Assembly: GCF_033568475.1 (NCBI RefSeq)
Contig: NC_133123.1
Location: 59,403,522 to 59,467,521, forward strand
Origin: Henckelia pumila
Lineage: Eukaryota > Streptophyta > Magnoliopsida > Lamiales > Gesneriaceae
Direction of reading: 5' to 3'
Length of the DNA: 64,000 bases
This document shows positions 45,498-56,776 of the stretch, in pieces. A model generated the notes under the pieces. It ran no database searches. It worked only from the letters and a program-made list of their open reading frames with translations, and was not told the origin of the DNA. Positions within the stretch are counted from its first letter, which is position 1, and each line of letters starts with the position of its first letter. The translations under genes and the position numbers were made by a program.

Positions 45498-45977
45498 CAA
45501 GGCCTCTATTTTGTGAATAATAATTGTGATTCCCCTCTCCCCTCTCTCACTCTCTCTTCTCTCTTTTCTCAATCCCTAAATCCCCAAATTCTCTTACCCT
45601 ATCAATTTCTCTAAATTCTCTTCATCTAACATCGCAGGGATGCATCGGCCATCATCTCTACTTCATCTCCGGTCATCTCCTCCATCTAGAAGGATCGCAC
45701 GCCATCTCTCTCTCAGACCACGCACACATCCACCCTCCTCCGAGTTTGCCGCCTGATCCTGCGTCTCACTCTCTCATGTCGTTTCTCTCACTCGCACGCC
45801 TATCTCTCTCTCAGCCACACCAACTCTTGTGTTCGCCAATCCTCCGAGTTCGCCGGCTGGGTCCTTTGCTTGCTACGATGTTGCCCTGCTCGTCCGTTTC
45901 GGCCACAATTCTAGCCCTCGAGGCCGCCGAACTCCGATTTGCTTGGTAATTACATATCTCTCTATCTCCAAGCACTC
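45498..45977 (+). other. CT-rich leader before the third ORF of element B
   Basis: 45527-45800 is dominated by CTCTC, TCTCC and CTTCATCTC words, giving a strong pyrimidine bias on the plus strand. It could be the 5' UTR or a splice-acceptor region for the downstream ORF; nothing in the sequence proves a subgenomic transcript. Confidence 0.45.
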
Positions 45978-46732
45978 ATGGGGCCTAAAACAGTTCGACT
46001 TACCGGCGAGACTTCTAAACCACGCTCCGGGGCCGCTTCTTCCTCGCACAACCTTGCCAAAAAATTTGTCAATCAAGCGGCACATGATCGATATGATCAC
46101 GCTAAGGTACATCATTTTCCTATTCCCGAGCGCGGCTTTGAATTAGCTTTTACTGATAGTGATGTGTATTGTTTTATTCGAGACCGTGATTGGAATGTTT
46201 TCTGTAAGCAACCTCAAGCCGTGTCGTCCCTTTTGTGCGTGAATTTTATGCAAATACTGCGGAGAGGATGGATAGAAAAGCCTTTGTTTGAGGAAAATTG
46301 ATTTCGTATGCGCCAAATGAGTTGAATTCGTTGCTTGAGACTCCAGACTTCGATGATTCACTTTATCAAAACCACAAAAATCGATCCGGATTTGGATGAA
46401 GTAATCGGCCAACTGGCTTACGAGGGAGCTTCGTGGCTTGATCCTATTTCTTCCCTAATTTTTAAGGAGTGTTACTTGCAGTTGATTCTAGCCACCTGGT
46501 ATATCTTTTTAACTCGATGTCTGATGCCGATACTTCACACGAGCGATGTTAATCTTGAGCGTGCCTTACTGCTCTATGCTCTCGATTTGGGTTGGCCGAT
46601 AAATGCGGGACGCGTGATTCACAACGAGATCCAACGGTTGATTACTTCCACCGACTTGGGTCTCTACTTCCCGATGATTATTATAGCATTGTGTGTCCAT
46701 GCTGGTGTTCCCACTCACCCCGATGAGGAATG
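45978..46732 (+). pseudogene. third ORF of element B, 5' part (putative plant transposon protein domain)
   Basis: Start MGPKTVRLTGETSKPRSGA at 45978. FPIPERGFELAF, FIRDRDWNVFCKQPQAV, then (after two compensating frame changes and a TGA near 46270) YAPNELNSLLETPDFDDSLY, RCLMPILHTSDVNLERALLL, ALDLGWPINAGRVIHNEI and GLYFPMIIIALCVHAGVP resemble the domain often annotated in plant databases as putative plant transposon protein, found downstream of pol in Athila-type elements. Its function is unknown. Interrupted by Copia copy 2 after HPDEE; continues at 56399. Confidence 0.65.
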
Positions 46733-48596
46733 TGTTGGAAAACGCGGCTCTCTGATCAATCACGATTGATACCCGGTGCAGCGGAAGTTTAAAAATTTTT
46801 ATCATGGAACAATTCCATGGTGTGGGTATCAACCATTCAACGATTAAATTATTGTGTGTGTAAAATTTAAATAACAATTAAATAAATTTTACCTCAAATC
46901 TCGCAACGAGATTAATGGACACCAACAGAACAATTCTGCTCTTGTTGTCTCTCCCTGGAACCGATGAACGCCTTCAATCAGGTCCACGAACAGAGGTTTA
47001 ATCCCTCTGATAGATTGCACTAGAAAATCTATCAGAAGTTTTCTGCGAAGAGAATACACGAATTTGATTCGTTATTCCTTACTGCGATTCAAAATCACAG
47101 ACCGGAATTTTCTCGGGCAGAGGGAGGGAGAGGCGGCCGAAAACGTTTTGAGAGGGGCTAGGGTTTCGAAAATCCTGTCTCAAAAATTATGACCTGTTGT
47201 GTGTAATTTCTGTACTGAAATAACTTATTTATAATGCAGGCCACTAACACCTTAGGGCCCATTAATCATAAGCTGGGGCCCGACAAGCAAAGCCCGCTCG
47301 TTCAGAAATTAATATAAAATTCATCGTGACTCCGATTGATGAACTGATTTCACCAATGTGCACAGAAACCATTTCTGCACATTTTAAAGTCAAAATAAAT
47401 TTTCCTGAATCCGAATTCAGTGGTTTCCAAAAAATGTCCATCCCTATGTCATTTTAGGAAACCCTACTCCCTTACTCTTAATTAAGAAGTCCAACTCCTT
47501 AGTTCATTAAATTTAACTCTTTAAATTTAACTATCTCAACGGGGATTAAAACTCCATTATACTGTGTGACCCTCAATGGTTCAGGGATACAGCTAGCCGT
47601 GGGCTCACAACTCCTTGTGACTCGGAACAACACTTTCCGACTTGCCCAACGAATCATGGTAAAGCGCCTAGCAACATCGCCCCATGATTCCCTAGGTATC
47701 ACTAATAGTGCCTACAAGAACCAGTAGATTTTGGTTAGCGTACAGTACGGTCCCTTCATCCATATATCCCGATCGAATCAACAACCATTGGTATATCGAG
47801 AGTCGCTCAAGATTCGATAACTATGCAATACATCTTGAAGATCAAATTAGTGACATCGCATGTGCTACTAAGAAACCATTTCTTAAATCACATCAATTAC
47901 TCTGGCCAGAGATTTATCACACTAATATCTCCTCAGATCGCATAGGATATCCACACTCGCAAGTATGTGGTGAATCCTTGACAACAATGCATTGACTCCT
48001 ATATGTGTCGTAACTGTACCCAATCTCGACACCTGATGACCCCCATAGAGTCGGTAAACGAGTCAAAGCACAGCACTAGAATATAGAGTCTCCATGATGT
48101 TTCAAGTCGTAAGGACTAATGGTGTACAACCAAAACCGCGGACTTAATCCACTCGATAAGTGATAACCACTTGGAAAGTCCGGATAGGGTAGTTCGATTA
48201 TTCATCCTATGAATATCCATTTGCATGCTTCGAACATCTCCATGTTCCCTACCAATGAAACGTGGTACTCCGCATCGCAAATGCTAGTCTCAAACTCGAG
48301 CGATCCTTATCCTTATTATCGGACGGCTCAATCGACTAGGAACGGTTTTAGAACATACAGTGACTATAAGATGTATTTCATGATAGACATCTCCATGTTC
48401 TACCACATCTTACATACACTATAGTATATTCAAGGTCTTTATCAAAACAACAATAGTATATCACAATATAACAATATGAAGTAATATAAAGTCATTGCCA
48501 TAAAAGTGTAAATAATATTAAACAAAAGATTGTTTATACAAAGAGTCAACAAAGCCCATAGCCACACAGTTGGCTCACTGGGCACCCACTCTTACA
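46733..48596 (-). repeat. 3' LTR of Copia copy 2
   Basis: 1864 bp. The 130 bp nearest 46733 (the U5 end in element sense) differ strongly from copy 1, while the rest is nearly the same. Confidence 0.95.
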
Positions 48597-48610
48597 ATCT
48601 CCCACTTGCC
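48597..48610 (-). promoter_or_regulatory. polypurine tract of Copia copy 2
   Basis: Minus-strand GGCAAGTGGGAGAT, identical to copy 1, between stop codon and LTR. Confidence 0.85.
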
Positions 48611-51600
48611 CTATAGCCAACTAGTCATACTACGTAGACCCATTGCTTCGCGATGTTTGTCAAACAATGGTCCTGGCAAAGGCTTAGTAAGTGGATCAGC
48701 GATATTGTCTGCAGAGGCCACTCGTTCGACAATGATGTCTCCTCTTTCCACAATCTCCCGGATTATGTGGTATTTCCTCAGTACGTGTTTGGACCTTTGA
48801 TGAGACCTTGGTTCCTTTGCTTGAGCAACGGCACCCGTGTTGTCGCAGTACACCGGGACTGGACCAACAAATTCAGGAATGACGCCCAACTCTTGGACGA
48901 AATTCCTCATCCAAACGGCCTCTTTAGCAGCAGCTGATGCTGCAATGTATTCAGCCTCAGTGGTGGAATCCGCTGTGGTGTCCTGCTTGGAACTCTTCCA
49001 AGAGACAGCACCGCCATTGAGCATGAACACAAATCCAGAGGTAGACTTCGAGTCATCCACATCACTTTGGAAGCTAGAGTCGGTATAGCCTTCCAGTTTG
49101 AGTTCTCGTCCTCCATAAACCATGAACATATTCTTAGTCCTTCGCAAGTACTTAAGAATGTCCTTCACGGCTTTCCAATGCATTTGACCAGGATTAGACT
49201 GATATCTGCTCGTGACACTCAGAGCAAATGCTACATCCGGTCTGGTAGATATCATCCCATACATGATACTACCTATAGCTGACGCATATGGTACATGTGT
49301 CATATTCTCTATCTCTTCATCAGTCTTGGGACACATAGACTTGGATAGAGAAACTCCATGACACATGGGTAGATGTCCTCTTTTGGACCCATCCATTGAA
49401 AACCGTTTCAATATGGTATCGATGTAGGTTGATTGAGTGAGTCCTATCATTCTCTTAGACCTATCTCTATAGATCTGTATCCCAAGAATGTAGGATGCCT
49501 CTCCCAAATCCTTCATCAAAAATCTACCTGATAACCATATCTTTGTTGACTGCAACATCCCTACATCATTCCCAATGAGTAGGATGTCATCAACATAAAG
49601 TACTAAGAATGTCACCGCATCCTTAACTACTTTCTTGTACACGCAAGGTTCCTCCGGGTTCTTGATGAAACCATAATCTTTTATTGTTTCATCAAATTTC
49701 TGGTTCCAACTTCTTGATGCTTGTTTTAGACCATAAATTGATCTCTGAAGCTTGCATACCTTATGCTCGCTTCCCATGGATGTGCACCCCTCTGGCTGCT
49801 TCATATAGATTTCTTCCTTAATGTCTCCATTAAGAAAAGCAGTCTTCACATCCATTTGCCATATCTCATAGTCATACCATGCAGCTATGGCAATAAGGAT
49901 TCTTATGGACTTGAACATAGCAACTGGTGAAAAGGTTTCATCATAGTCAACTCCTTGCCTTTGAGTATAACCTTTCGCCACCAATCGCGCCTTGTAGGTC
50001 AATACCTTACCATCAGGCCCAAGCTTTCTTTTGTAGATCCATTTACACCCTATTGGAACAATTCCATCGGGAGGATCTACCAAAGACCAAACTTGGTTTG
50101 TATGCATCGAATCCAATTCTGACTGCATAGCTTCAAGCCATAAATTCGAATCCGCATCAGAAATTGCTTCCTTGAAGTTTCTTGGATCACATCCAATGTC
50201 GGGTTCATCTTGATCCCCTTCAAGAAGAAGACCATATCGAACTGGAGGTCTAGAAGTCCTTTCGGATCTTCTAGGTGCAGGCGTGTCCAGCAATGGTTCC
50301 TGAGGTGTAGGATCGTTATTTTGTATTTCGGGTTCTTCTCGAACTTCTTCGAGTTCCATCATCTCGCCTTTCTTATCCAATAAGAATTCCTTCTCCAAGA
50401 AGGTGGCATTCCTAGAAACAAACACCTTTGTTTCAGCAGGATAATAGAAATAATATCCGATTGAATTCTTCGGATACCCTACAAAATAACATAAGCTGGA
50501 TCGACTATCCAACTTATCTCCCACTGTCCGCTTCACGTAAGCCGGACATCCCCAAATCCTCAAGTACGAATACTTAGGAGCTTTGCCATTCCATAACTCG
50601 TATGGTGTTTTGTCCACTGCTTTAATGTGGACGTTGTTCAACAACAATACCGCCGTTTCAAGCGCATAGCCCCAAAACGAAGGTGGAAGCTCAGTGAAGC
50701 TCATCATAGATCGAACCATGTCCAACAAAGTTCGATTACGACGCTCCGATACACCATTAAGTTGTGGTGTCATAGGAGGAGTCCACTGAGAGAGAATCCC
50801 ATTCTCTTTCAGATAGTCCAAAAACTCGGTACTTAAGTATTCTCCACCTCGATCCGATCGAAGTGCTTTAATACTTTTACCTAGCTTGTTTTCTACTTCA
50901 GCCTTGAATTCTTTGAACTTTTCAAATGCTTCAGACTTATATTTCATTAAATATAAATACCCATACCTTGAATAATCGTCAGTAAAGGTAATGAAGTAGG
51001 TGTGGCCATATTGAGTCCCAACTCTAAATGGTCCACAAACATCTGTATGGATCAAATCCAACAGATTTTGACTACGCTCAGGTTTCCCCTTAAAAGGAGA
51101 TTTAGTCATTTTTCCTTTTAGGCAGGATTCACAAGTAGGTAGAGAGTTAATATCAGACATATCAAACATGCCCTCTCCCACTAGCTTGTTCATCCTCCTT
51201 GAGGAAATATGACCTAGTCTAGCGTGCCAAAGGTTTGCCGGGTTTTGACTATCGATTTTCCTTTTGTTTGTTGTCGCCGGTTTGTCAATACAATTCACTG
51301 GAACGTCTTTTAGTTTTAAATTGTATAGATCGTTTTCAAGTTGTCCATTTCCAATTAAACATTCATTCTTGTAAATATTGCAAATCCCATTCACAAAATT
51401 ACAAGAATAACCATCTCTATCAAGCATAGAAATAGAAATAATGTTTTTAATTAAATCTGGCACAAATAAAACATCTCTCAACAATAATTTAAAACCATTC
51501 TGCAAAATCAAACAAACATCTCCAATGGCCGTAGCTTCAACTCTGGAACCATTCCCGAGCCTCAGCTGGGTCTCACCCATTCTAAGCCTGCGACTTCTTG

Positions 51601-52525
51601 TCATCACCTGCAAATCATTGCAAATGTGAGATCCACATCCTGTATCCAATACCCAAGAAGTTGTATTAAGTGACATGTTTATTTCGATATAGAACATACC
51701 CTTTGCAGTTCCTAACTGCTCAAGATACTCCTTGCAGTTGCGCTTCCAATGACCCGGCTTCTTGCAGTAATGGCAAACATCCTTGGATTTTCCATTGTTT
51801 GAAGCCTTTGTCTTTTGCTTCTTCTCGGGTTCCACTTTCTTGGGTGGGGCAGAACGTTTCTTGCCCTTCATACTTGGCCCCTTCTTAGCAGAAGATGAGG
51901 AGCCCACAAAAAAAGCTGGCTTATCCTTCTTAAGTGTGGATTCATATGTAACGAGCATATTGACCATCTCTTCAAGGGTGGCCTCTATCTTGTTCATATT
52001 AAAATTTATCACGAATCCATCAAATGAAGAAGGAAGAGATAGAAGCAGCAAGTCCACATTGAGTTCATGCTCCAACACCAAATCAAGGGTCGCTAACTTC
52101 TGTATGAGCCAAATCACTCGTACCCCATGATCACGGACCGAAGTCCCTTCACGCATGCGGCACGTCATCAACTCCTTAACAGTAGAGAACCTTTCAGCCC
52201 TCGACTGAGCCCCAAAAAGTTCCTTGAGTTGCGCGTGAATGTCAGCAGCATTCACCGTGTCCTCAAATCGCCTCTGGAGTTCATCAGACATCGAGGCTTG
52301 CATATAGCATTTGGTCTTGATGTCATGGTCCCACCATGCATCAAGCTTGGCCAATTCCTCCGGACTAACATCAGCTGGTGCTTCCTTCGGAGGTGCTTTC
52401 TCTAACACATAGAGCATTTTCTCCGAAGTTAAGACAATCTTCAACTTCCGGAACCATTCCGTATAGTTGGCGCCAGTCAGCTTGTTTTGTTCGAGGATCG
52501 AGAATAAAGGATTTCGCGAATTCAT
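48611..52525 (-). CDS. Copia gag-pol polyprotein, copy 2
   Basis: 1304 codons, co-linear with copy 1 and differing by scattered substitutions. Gag is followed by a zinc knuckle at 251-264, protease DTG at 294-296 and an integrase zinc domain with the usual LGH (435-440 region). The integrase triad is Asp495/Asp558/Glu594, with GVSERRNRTLLDMVRS around the Glu. Reverse transcriptase has WQMDVKTAFLNGDIKEEIYM and YVDD at 977-980. RNase H has YTDSSFQSDVDDSKSTSGF and STTEAEYIAASAAAKEAVW. All catalytic residues are present and the frame is unbroken, so it could encode active enzymes. The clade within Copia is not assigned. Confidence 0.95.
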   Translation of the reverse strand: MNSRNPLFSILEQNKLTGANYTEWFRKLKIVLTSEKMLYVLEKAPPKEAPADVSPEELAKLDAWWDHDIKTKCYMQASMSDELQRRFEDTVNAADIHAQLKELFGAQSRAERFSTVKELMTCRMREGTSVRDHGVRVIWLIQKLATLDLVLEHELNVDLLLLSLPSSFDGFVINFNMNKIEATLEEMVNMLVTYESTLKKDKPAFFVGSSSSAKKGPSMKGKKRSAPPKKVEPEKKQKTKASNNGKSKDVCHYCKKPGHWKRNCKEYLEQLGTAKGMFYIEINMSLNTTSWVLDTGCGSHICNDLQVMTRSRRLRMGETQLRLGNGSRVEATAIGDVCLILQNGFKLLLRDVLFVPDLIKNIISISMLDRDGYSCNFVNGICNIYKNECLIGNGQLENDLYNLKLKDVPVNCIDKPATTNKRKIDSQNPANLWHARLGHISSRRMNKLVGEGMFDMSDINSLPTCESCLKGKMTKSPFKGKPERSQNLLDLIHTDVCGPFRVGTQYGHTYFITFTDDYSRYGYLYLMKYKSEAFEKFKEFKAEVENKLGKSIKALRSDRGGEYLSTEFLDYLKENGILSQWTPPMTPQLNGVSERRNRTLLDMVRSMMSFTELPPSFWGYALETAVLLLNNVHIKAVDKTPYELWNGKAPKYSYLRIWGCPAYVKRTVGDKLDSRSSLCYFVGYPKNSIGYYFYYPAETKVFVSRNATFLEKEFLLDKKGEMMELEEVREEPEIQNNDPTPQEPLLDTPAPRRSERTSRPPVRYGLLLEGDQDEPDIGCDPRNFKEAISDADSNLWLEAMQSELDSMHTNQVWSLVDPPDGIVPIGCKWIYKRKLGPDGKVLTYKARLVAKGYTQRQGVDYDETFSPVAMFKSIRILIAIAAWYDYEIWQMDVKTAFLNGDIKEEIYMKQPEGCTSMGSEHKVCKLQRSIYGLKQASRSWNQKFDETIKDYGFIKNPEEPCVYKKVVKDAVTFLVLYVDDILLIGNDVGMLQSTKIWLSGRFLMKDLGEASYILGIQIYRDRSKRMIGLTQSTYIDTILKRFSMDGSKRGHLPMCHGVSLSKSMCPKTDEEIENMTHVPYASAIGSIMYGMISTRPDVAFALSVTSRYQSNPGQMHWKAVKDILKYLRRTKNMFMVYGGRELKLEGYTDSSFQSDVDDSKSTSGFVFMLNGGAVSWKSSKQDTTADSTTEAEYIAASAAAKEAVWMRNFVQELGVIPEFVGPVPVYCDNTGAVAQAKEPRSHQRSKHVLRKYHIIREIVERGDIIVERVASADNIADPLTKPLPGPLFDKHREAMGLRSMTSWL

Positions 52526-54521
52526 TGTATGAAATACTGAAAAGGAAAACAGACATATATCAATGATTGTTTAACAATTTACTAAGACATAAAATAGGCG
52601 AATTTAATTTTATGAATCTCACTCCCACTATTTTAACGATTTCACCACCCTCTAGTGAAAACGGGAAACTTTTTCCTTAGTGAGAACATGGAGTCCAATT
52701 GACAAACTTATGGTCCCGAATAATATCAGCCAACCATAATTCTCAAAAGGTAGAGCCCAATTGCTTCCAAAGCAACCCCCATGTATTTACCTCATGTCCA
52801 ATAAGGGCCCAATAATATGACGCCGTTTAAAGTGACATGTCAAGATGACCCATCAATATTAAGTTGTGATGGACGGTCGCCATGTGGATCCCCCAATAAT
52901 ATGAGCCGATCCCATGGGAGTTCCACCCAACTTACAACATTTGTCGATCCAATGTACAGCTTTCCGACGGACGGGCCCCCCCAATAATATGAGCCGGACC
53001 GTATCCGCGGGTAGCATCACATACATTGACCGTTGATGGAAGGTAGGAACATTTAAACAATATTTAAATTTCCTTTATTTATCTTGATATAAATTTTAAA
53101 TCATATTTAAAATGAGGGATTTTATTTATAAAAATATTTGTCTCATCATATTTAATTTATTGCATGCATTGCCGGATTCACGCAATTTATGTCTAAACAT
53201 GCATACAATCATAATATCACATATTATATAGGATGATCGATTCCATTTCTAATTGACCCGTGGTTGCCAATCACGGGTCTTAGTCCAATCCTAGGTAATA
53301 TGCAGTATGCAAATGCAATCCTATTACATATGCTTCCAATTTACATTTCTTCAGTCTTCATTGTCTGCTGGGCCCACCATCTTCAAATCTTGATCTCCCA
53401 CTAAATCTAATGTATTTACAATAAATAACAATGACAAGTAGGGGATACATTTTTAGGGGGTGGGAACGGGCTATAAACCAAGCCCACTTTTATTACATAT
53501 GACATTCATATCGGGCCATAAACCAGGCCCATTAATAAAACCAACAATAATAAAGACAAAATGTAAATTCCTAACATACACCTACAAAATTGGTCATGGC
53601 AATCGATCATCCTTATCCAATAACATTTAATTCAAAATTAATTTATTGGATAACATGCTGTGGCAATTCAAATTTAAACAAGATAAAATCATATTTTATA
53701 TATAAAATCTCATTTCACATATAAAATCATATTTTATCTCTATATCAAATAAAATCATATTTTATCTATAAAATCCAATTTTACAAATAAAATCATATTT
53801 TACTTAATATATCATAAGATCATATCTTATCATCAATTGTACCAAAATAATTGATTTCAAAATTCAATTTACGGATAAAATATTAAAATTTTCCAAAAAT
53901 TCAAATTTATCCAAAATCAATTTTAAAATTTACGGACTCGAACAATTCGATCCGAAATCTCGTGAACCAATCAAAAACAATTTTTGACCGGACCAAAAAT
54001 AAAATTTTAAATATTAAAATTAATAAAAATATAATTTTTCCCGCGGGCCGCCCGGGACACTCCCGGGCCGGCCCGCACCCGGGGCGCGGGCCGGGGGCAG
54101 CCCGGCTGCCCCCTTAGGGCAGCGCCGTGCGCTGCCCTGGGCGGCGCCGAGCGCCGCCCCTGGGCAGCGCCGAGCGCTGCCCTGCGCAGCGCCGAGCGCT
54201 GCCCTGCGCAGCGCCGAGCGCTGCCCTGCGCAGCGCCGAGCGCTGCCCTGCGCAGCGCCCAGCGCTGCCCTGGGCAGCGCACAGCGCTGCCCTGGGCGGC
54301 GACGGTCGCCGCCTTGGGCGGCGCCGTGCGCCCCCTTTGGGCGGCGCCGTGCGCCGCCCGGGGCAGCAACAATTGCTGCCCCACCGGGCAGCGATCCAAT
54401 CGCTGCCCGGGTTTTGCCCCGAAAAAAATTTTTTATTTAAAAATATTTATTTTGTTTCAAAAACCGAGACTCAAAAATTTTGTACAATTGATTAATTTAA
54501 TCGTTTGATCTGAGCAACCTG
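52526..54521 (-). other. long leader of Copia copy 2
   Basis: Same organisation as in copy 1: four CCCAATAATATGA-type motifs (about 52715-53000), recurring AAAATCATATTTTAT words (about 53690-53810) and the GC hairpin array next to the primer site. Confidence 0.75.
54052..54415 (-). repeat. tandem hairpin array in the Copia leader, copy 2
   Basis: Same type of array as at 28213-28594 but with a different unit order and number. 54180-54260 holds several nearly identical 22-nt units, GCGCAGCGCCGAGCGCTGCC, where copy 1 has a different mix. The two outermost hairpins next to the primer site (GGGGCAGCAA-CAA-TTGCTGCCCC and the GCGAT/ATCGC unit) are unchanged. Confidence 0.9.
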
Positions 54522-54533
54522 GCTCTGATACCA
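54522..54533 (-). promoter_or_regulatory. primer binding site of Copia copy 2
   Basis: Minus-strand TGGTATCAGAGC, 1-2 nt after the 5' LTR end, initiator tRNA-Met type. Confidence 0.9.
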
Positions 54534-54534
54534 C

Positions 54535-56398
54535 TGTTGGAAAACGCGGCTCTCTGATCAATCACGATTGATACCCGGTGCAGCGGAAGTTTAAAAATTT
54601 TTATCATGGAACAATTCCATGGTGTGGGTATCAACCATTCAACGATTAAATTATTGTGTGTGTAAAATTTAAATAACAATTAAATAAATTTTACCTCAAA
54701 TCTCGCAACGAGATTAATGGACACCAACAGAACAATTCTGCTCTTGTTGTCTCTCCCTGGAACCGATGAACGCCTTCAATCAGGTCCACGAACAGAGGTT
54801 TAATCCCTCTGATAGATTGCACTAGAAAATCTATCAGAAGTTTTCTGCGAAGAGAATACACGAATTTGATTCGTTATTCCTTACTGCGATTCAAAATCAC
54901 AGACCGGAATTTTCTCGGGCAGAGGGAGGGAGAGGCGGCCGAAAACGTTTTGAGAGGGGCTAGGGTTTCGAAAATCCTGTCTCAAAAATTATGACCTATT
55001 GTGTGTAATTTCTGTACTGAAATAACTTATTTATAATGCAGGCCACTAACACCTTAGGGACCATTAATCATAAGCTGGGGCCCGACAAGCAAAGCCCGCT
55101 CGTTCAGAAATTAATATAAAATTCATCGTGACTCCGATTGATAAACTGATTTCACCAATGTGCACAGAAACCATTTCTGCACATTTTAAAGTCAAAATAA
55201 ATTTTCCTGAATCCGAATTCAGTGGTTTCCAAAAAATGTCCATCCCTATGTCATTTTAGGAAACCCTACTCCCTTACTCTTAATTAAGAAGTCCAACTCC
55301 TTAGTTCATTAAATTTAACTCTTTAAATTTAACTATCTCAACGGGGATTAAAACTCCATTACACTGTGTGACCCTCAATGGTTCAGGGATACAGCTAGCC
55401 GTGGGCTCACAACTCCTTGTGACTCGGAACAACACTTTCCGACTTGCCCAACGAATCATGGTAAAGCGCCTAGCAACATCGCCCCATGATTCCCTAGGTA
55501 TCACTAATAGTGCCTACAAGAACCAGTAGATTTTGGTTAGCGTACAGTACGGTCCCTTCATCCATATATCCCGATCGAATCAACAACCATTGGTATATCG
55601 AGAGTCGCTCAAGATTCGATAACTATGCAATACATCTTGAAGATCAAATTAGTGACATCGCATGTGCTACTAAGAAACCATTTCTTAAATCACATCAATT
55701 ACTCTGGCCAAAGATTTATCACACTAATATCTCCTCAGATCGCATAGGATATCCACACTCGCAAGTATGTGGTGAATCCTTGACAACAATGCATTGACTC
55801 CTATATGTGTCGTAACTGTACCCAATCTCGACACCTGATGACCCCCATAGAGTCGGTAAACGAGTCAAAGCACAGCACTAGAATATAGAGTCTCCATGAT
55901 GTTTCAAGTCGTAAGGACTAATGGTGTACAACCAAAACCGCGGACTTAATCCACTCGATAAGTGATAACCACTTGGAAAGTCCGGATAGGGTAGTTCGAT
56001 TATTCATCCTATGAATATCCATTTGCATGCTTCGAACATCTCCATGTTCCCTACCAATGAAACGTGGTACTCCGCATCGCAAATGCTAGTCTCAAACTCG
56101 AGCGATCCTTATCCTTATTATCGGACGGCTCAATCGACTAGGAACGGTTTTAGAACATACAGTGACTATAAGATGTATTTCATGATAGACATCTCCATGT
56201 TCTACCACATCTTACATACACTATAGTATATTCAAGGTCTTTATCAAAACAACAATAGTATATCACAATATAACAATATGAAGTAATATAAAGTCATTGC
56301 CATAAAAGTGTAAATAATATTAAACAAAAGATTGTTTATACAAAGAGTCAACAAAGCCCATAGCCACACAGTTGGCTCACTGGGCACCCACTCTTACA
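54535..56398 (-). repeat. 5' LTR of Copia copy 2
   Basis: 1864 bp, pairs with 46733-48596; TG...CA ends, adjacent to GAATG. Confidence 0.95.
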
Positions 56399-56776
56399 GA
56401 ATGGCTGCAGCCAATGCGTCCAGTTGACAAAGCTGCGGTTGATGCCAAGAAAGCCTACGGGGTCAATCACTTTTTGGAGGATGGGAGATTTGTTATTCGT
56501 CAGGCGCCTCCTAGGCCACCTCCTCCTTATTGTTTCTCTCAATATTATTCCATCCGCGAGCTCACCGCCTTTTCCCATCATCAAAATGAATTCAATTCTG
56601 TGGCCTCTCATAACTCTCAAGCTGTGGATGCTCTCATTTGTAGTATATCTTTGCATCTCGGAATTGATCCAGCCTCTGTTCCTGATGCTCTACCATACCC
56701 TCCGCCCTTCCAGTTTCAGTATTCCAGTCCTGTTCCCCCTCCTGAGGTCGAAGAGGAGGACGATGCCAACCAGTAA
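56399..56776 (+). pseudogene. third ORF of element B, 3' part
   Basis: Continues the frame of 45978-46732 (EWLQPMRPVDKAAVDAKKAY), then a Pro-rich stretch QAPPRPPPPYCFSQYYSIRE and an acidic end PPPEVEEEDDANQ before the stop. The C-terminal half is less conserved and no catalytic motif can be recognised. Confidence 0.6.

Larger units (their letters stand above)
46733..56398 (-). mobile_element. Ty1/Copia retrotransposon copy 2, intact
   Basis: A 9666-bp element on the minus strand of the same family as copy 1. LTRs 46733-48596 and 54535-56398, each 1864 bp; I noticed five differences between them. Perfect duplication GAATG (46728-46732 and 56399-56403). Uninterrupted gag-pol. Inserted in the third ORF of element B; removing the insert and one duplication joins that ORF in frame. 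Confidence 0.95.

Noticed and set aside
45222-45614. 130-codon frame after pol of element B
   Set aside because: It simply reads through the three hairpins and the CT-rich stretch, and the repeated SVKFYRSS words reflect the hairpin DNA repeat.
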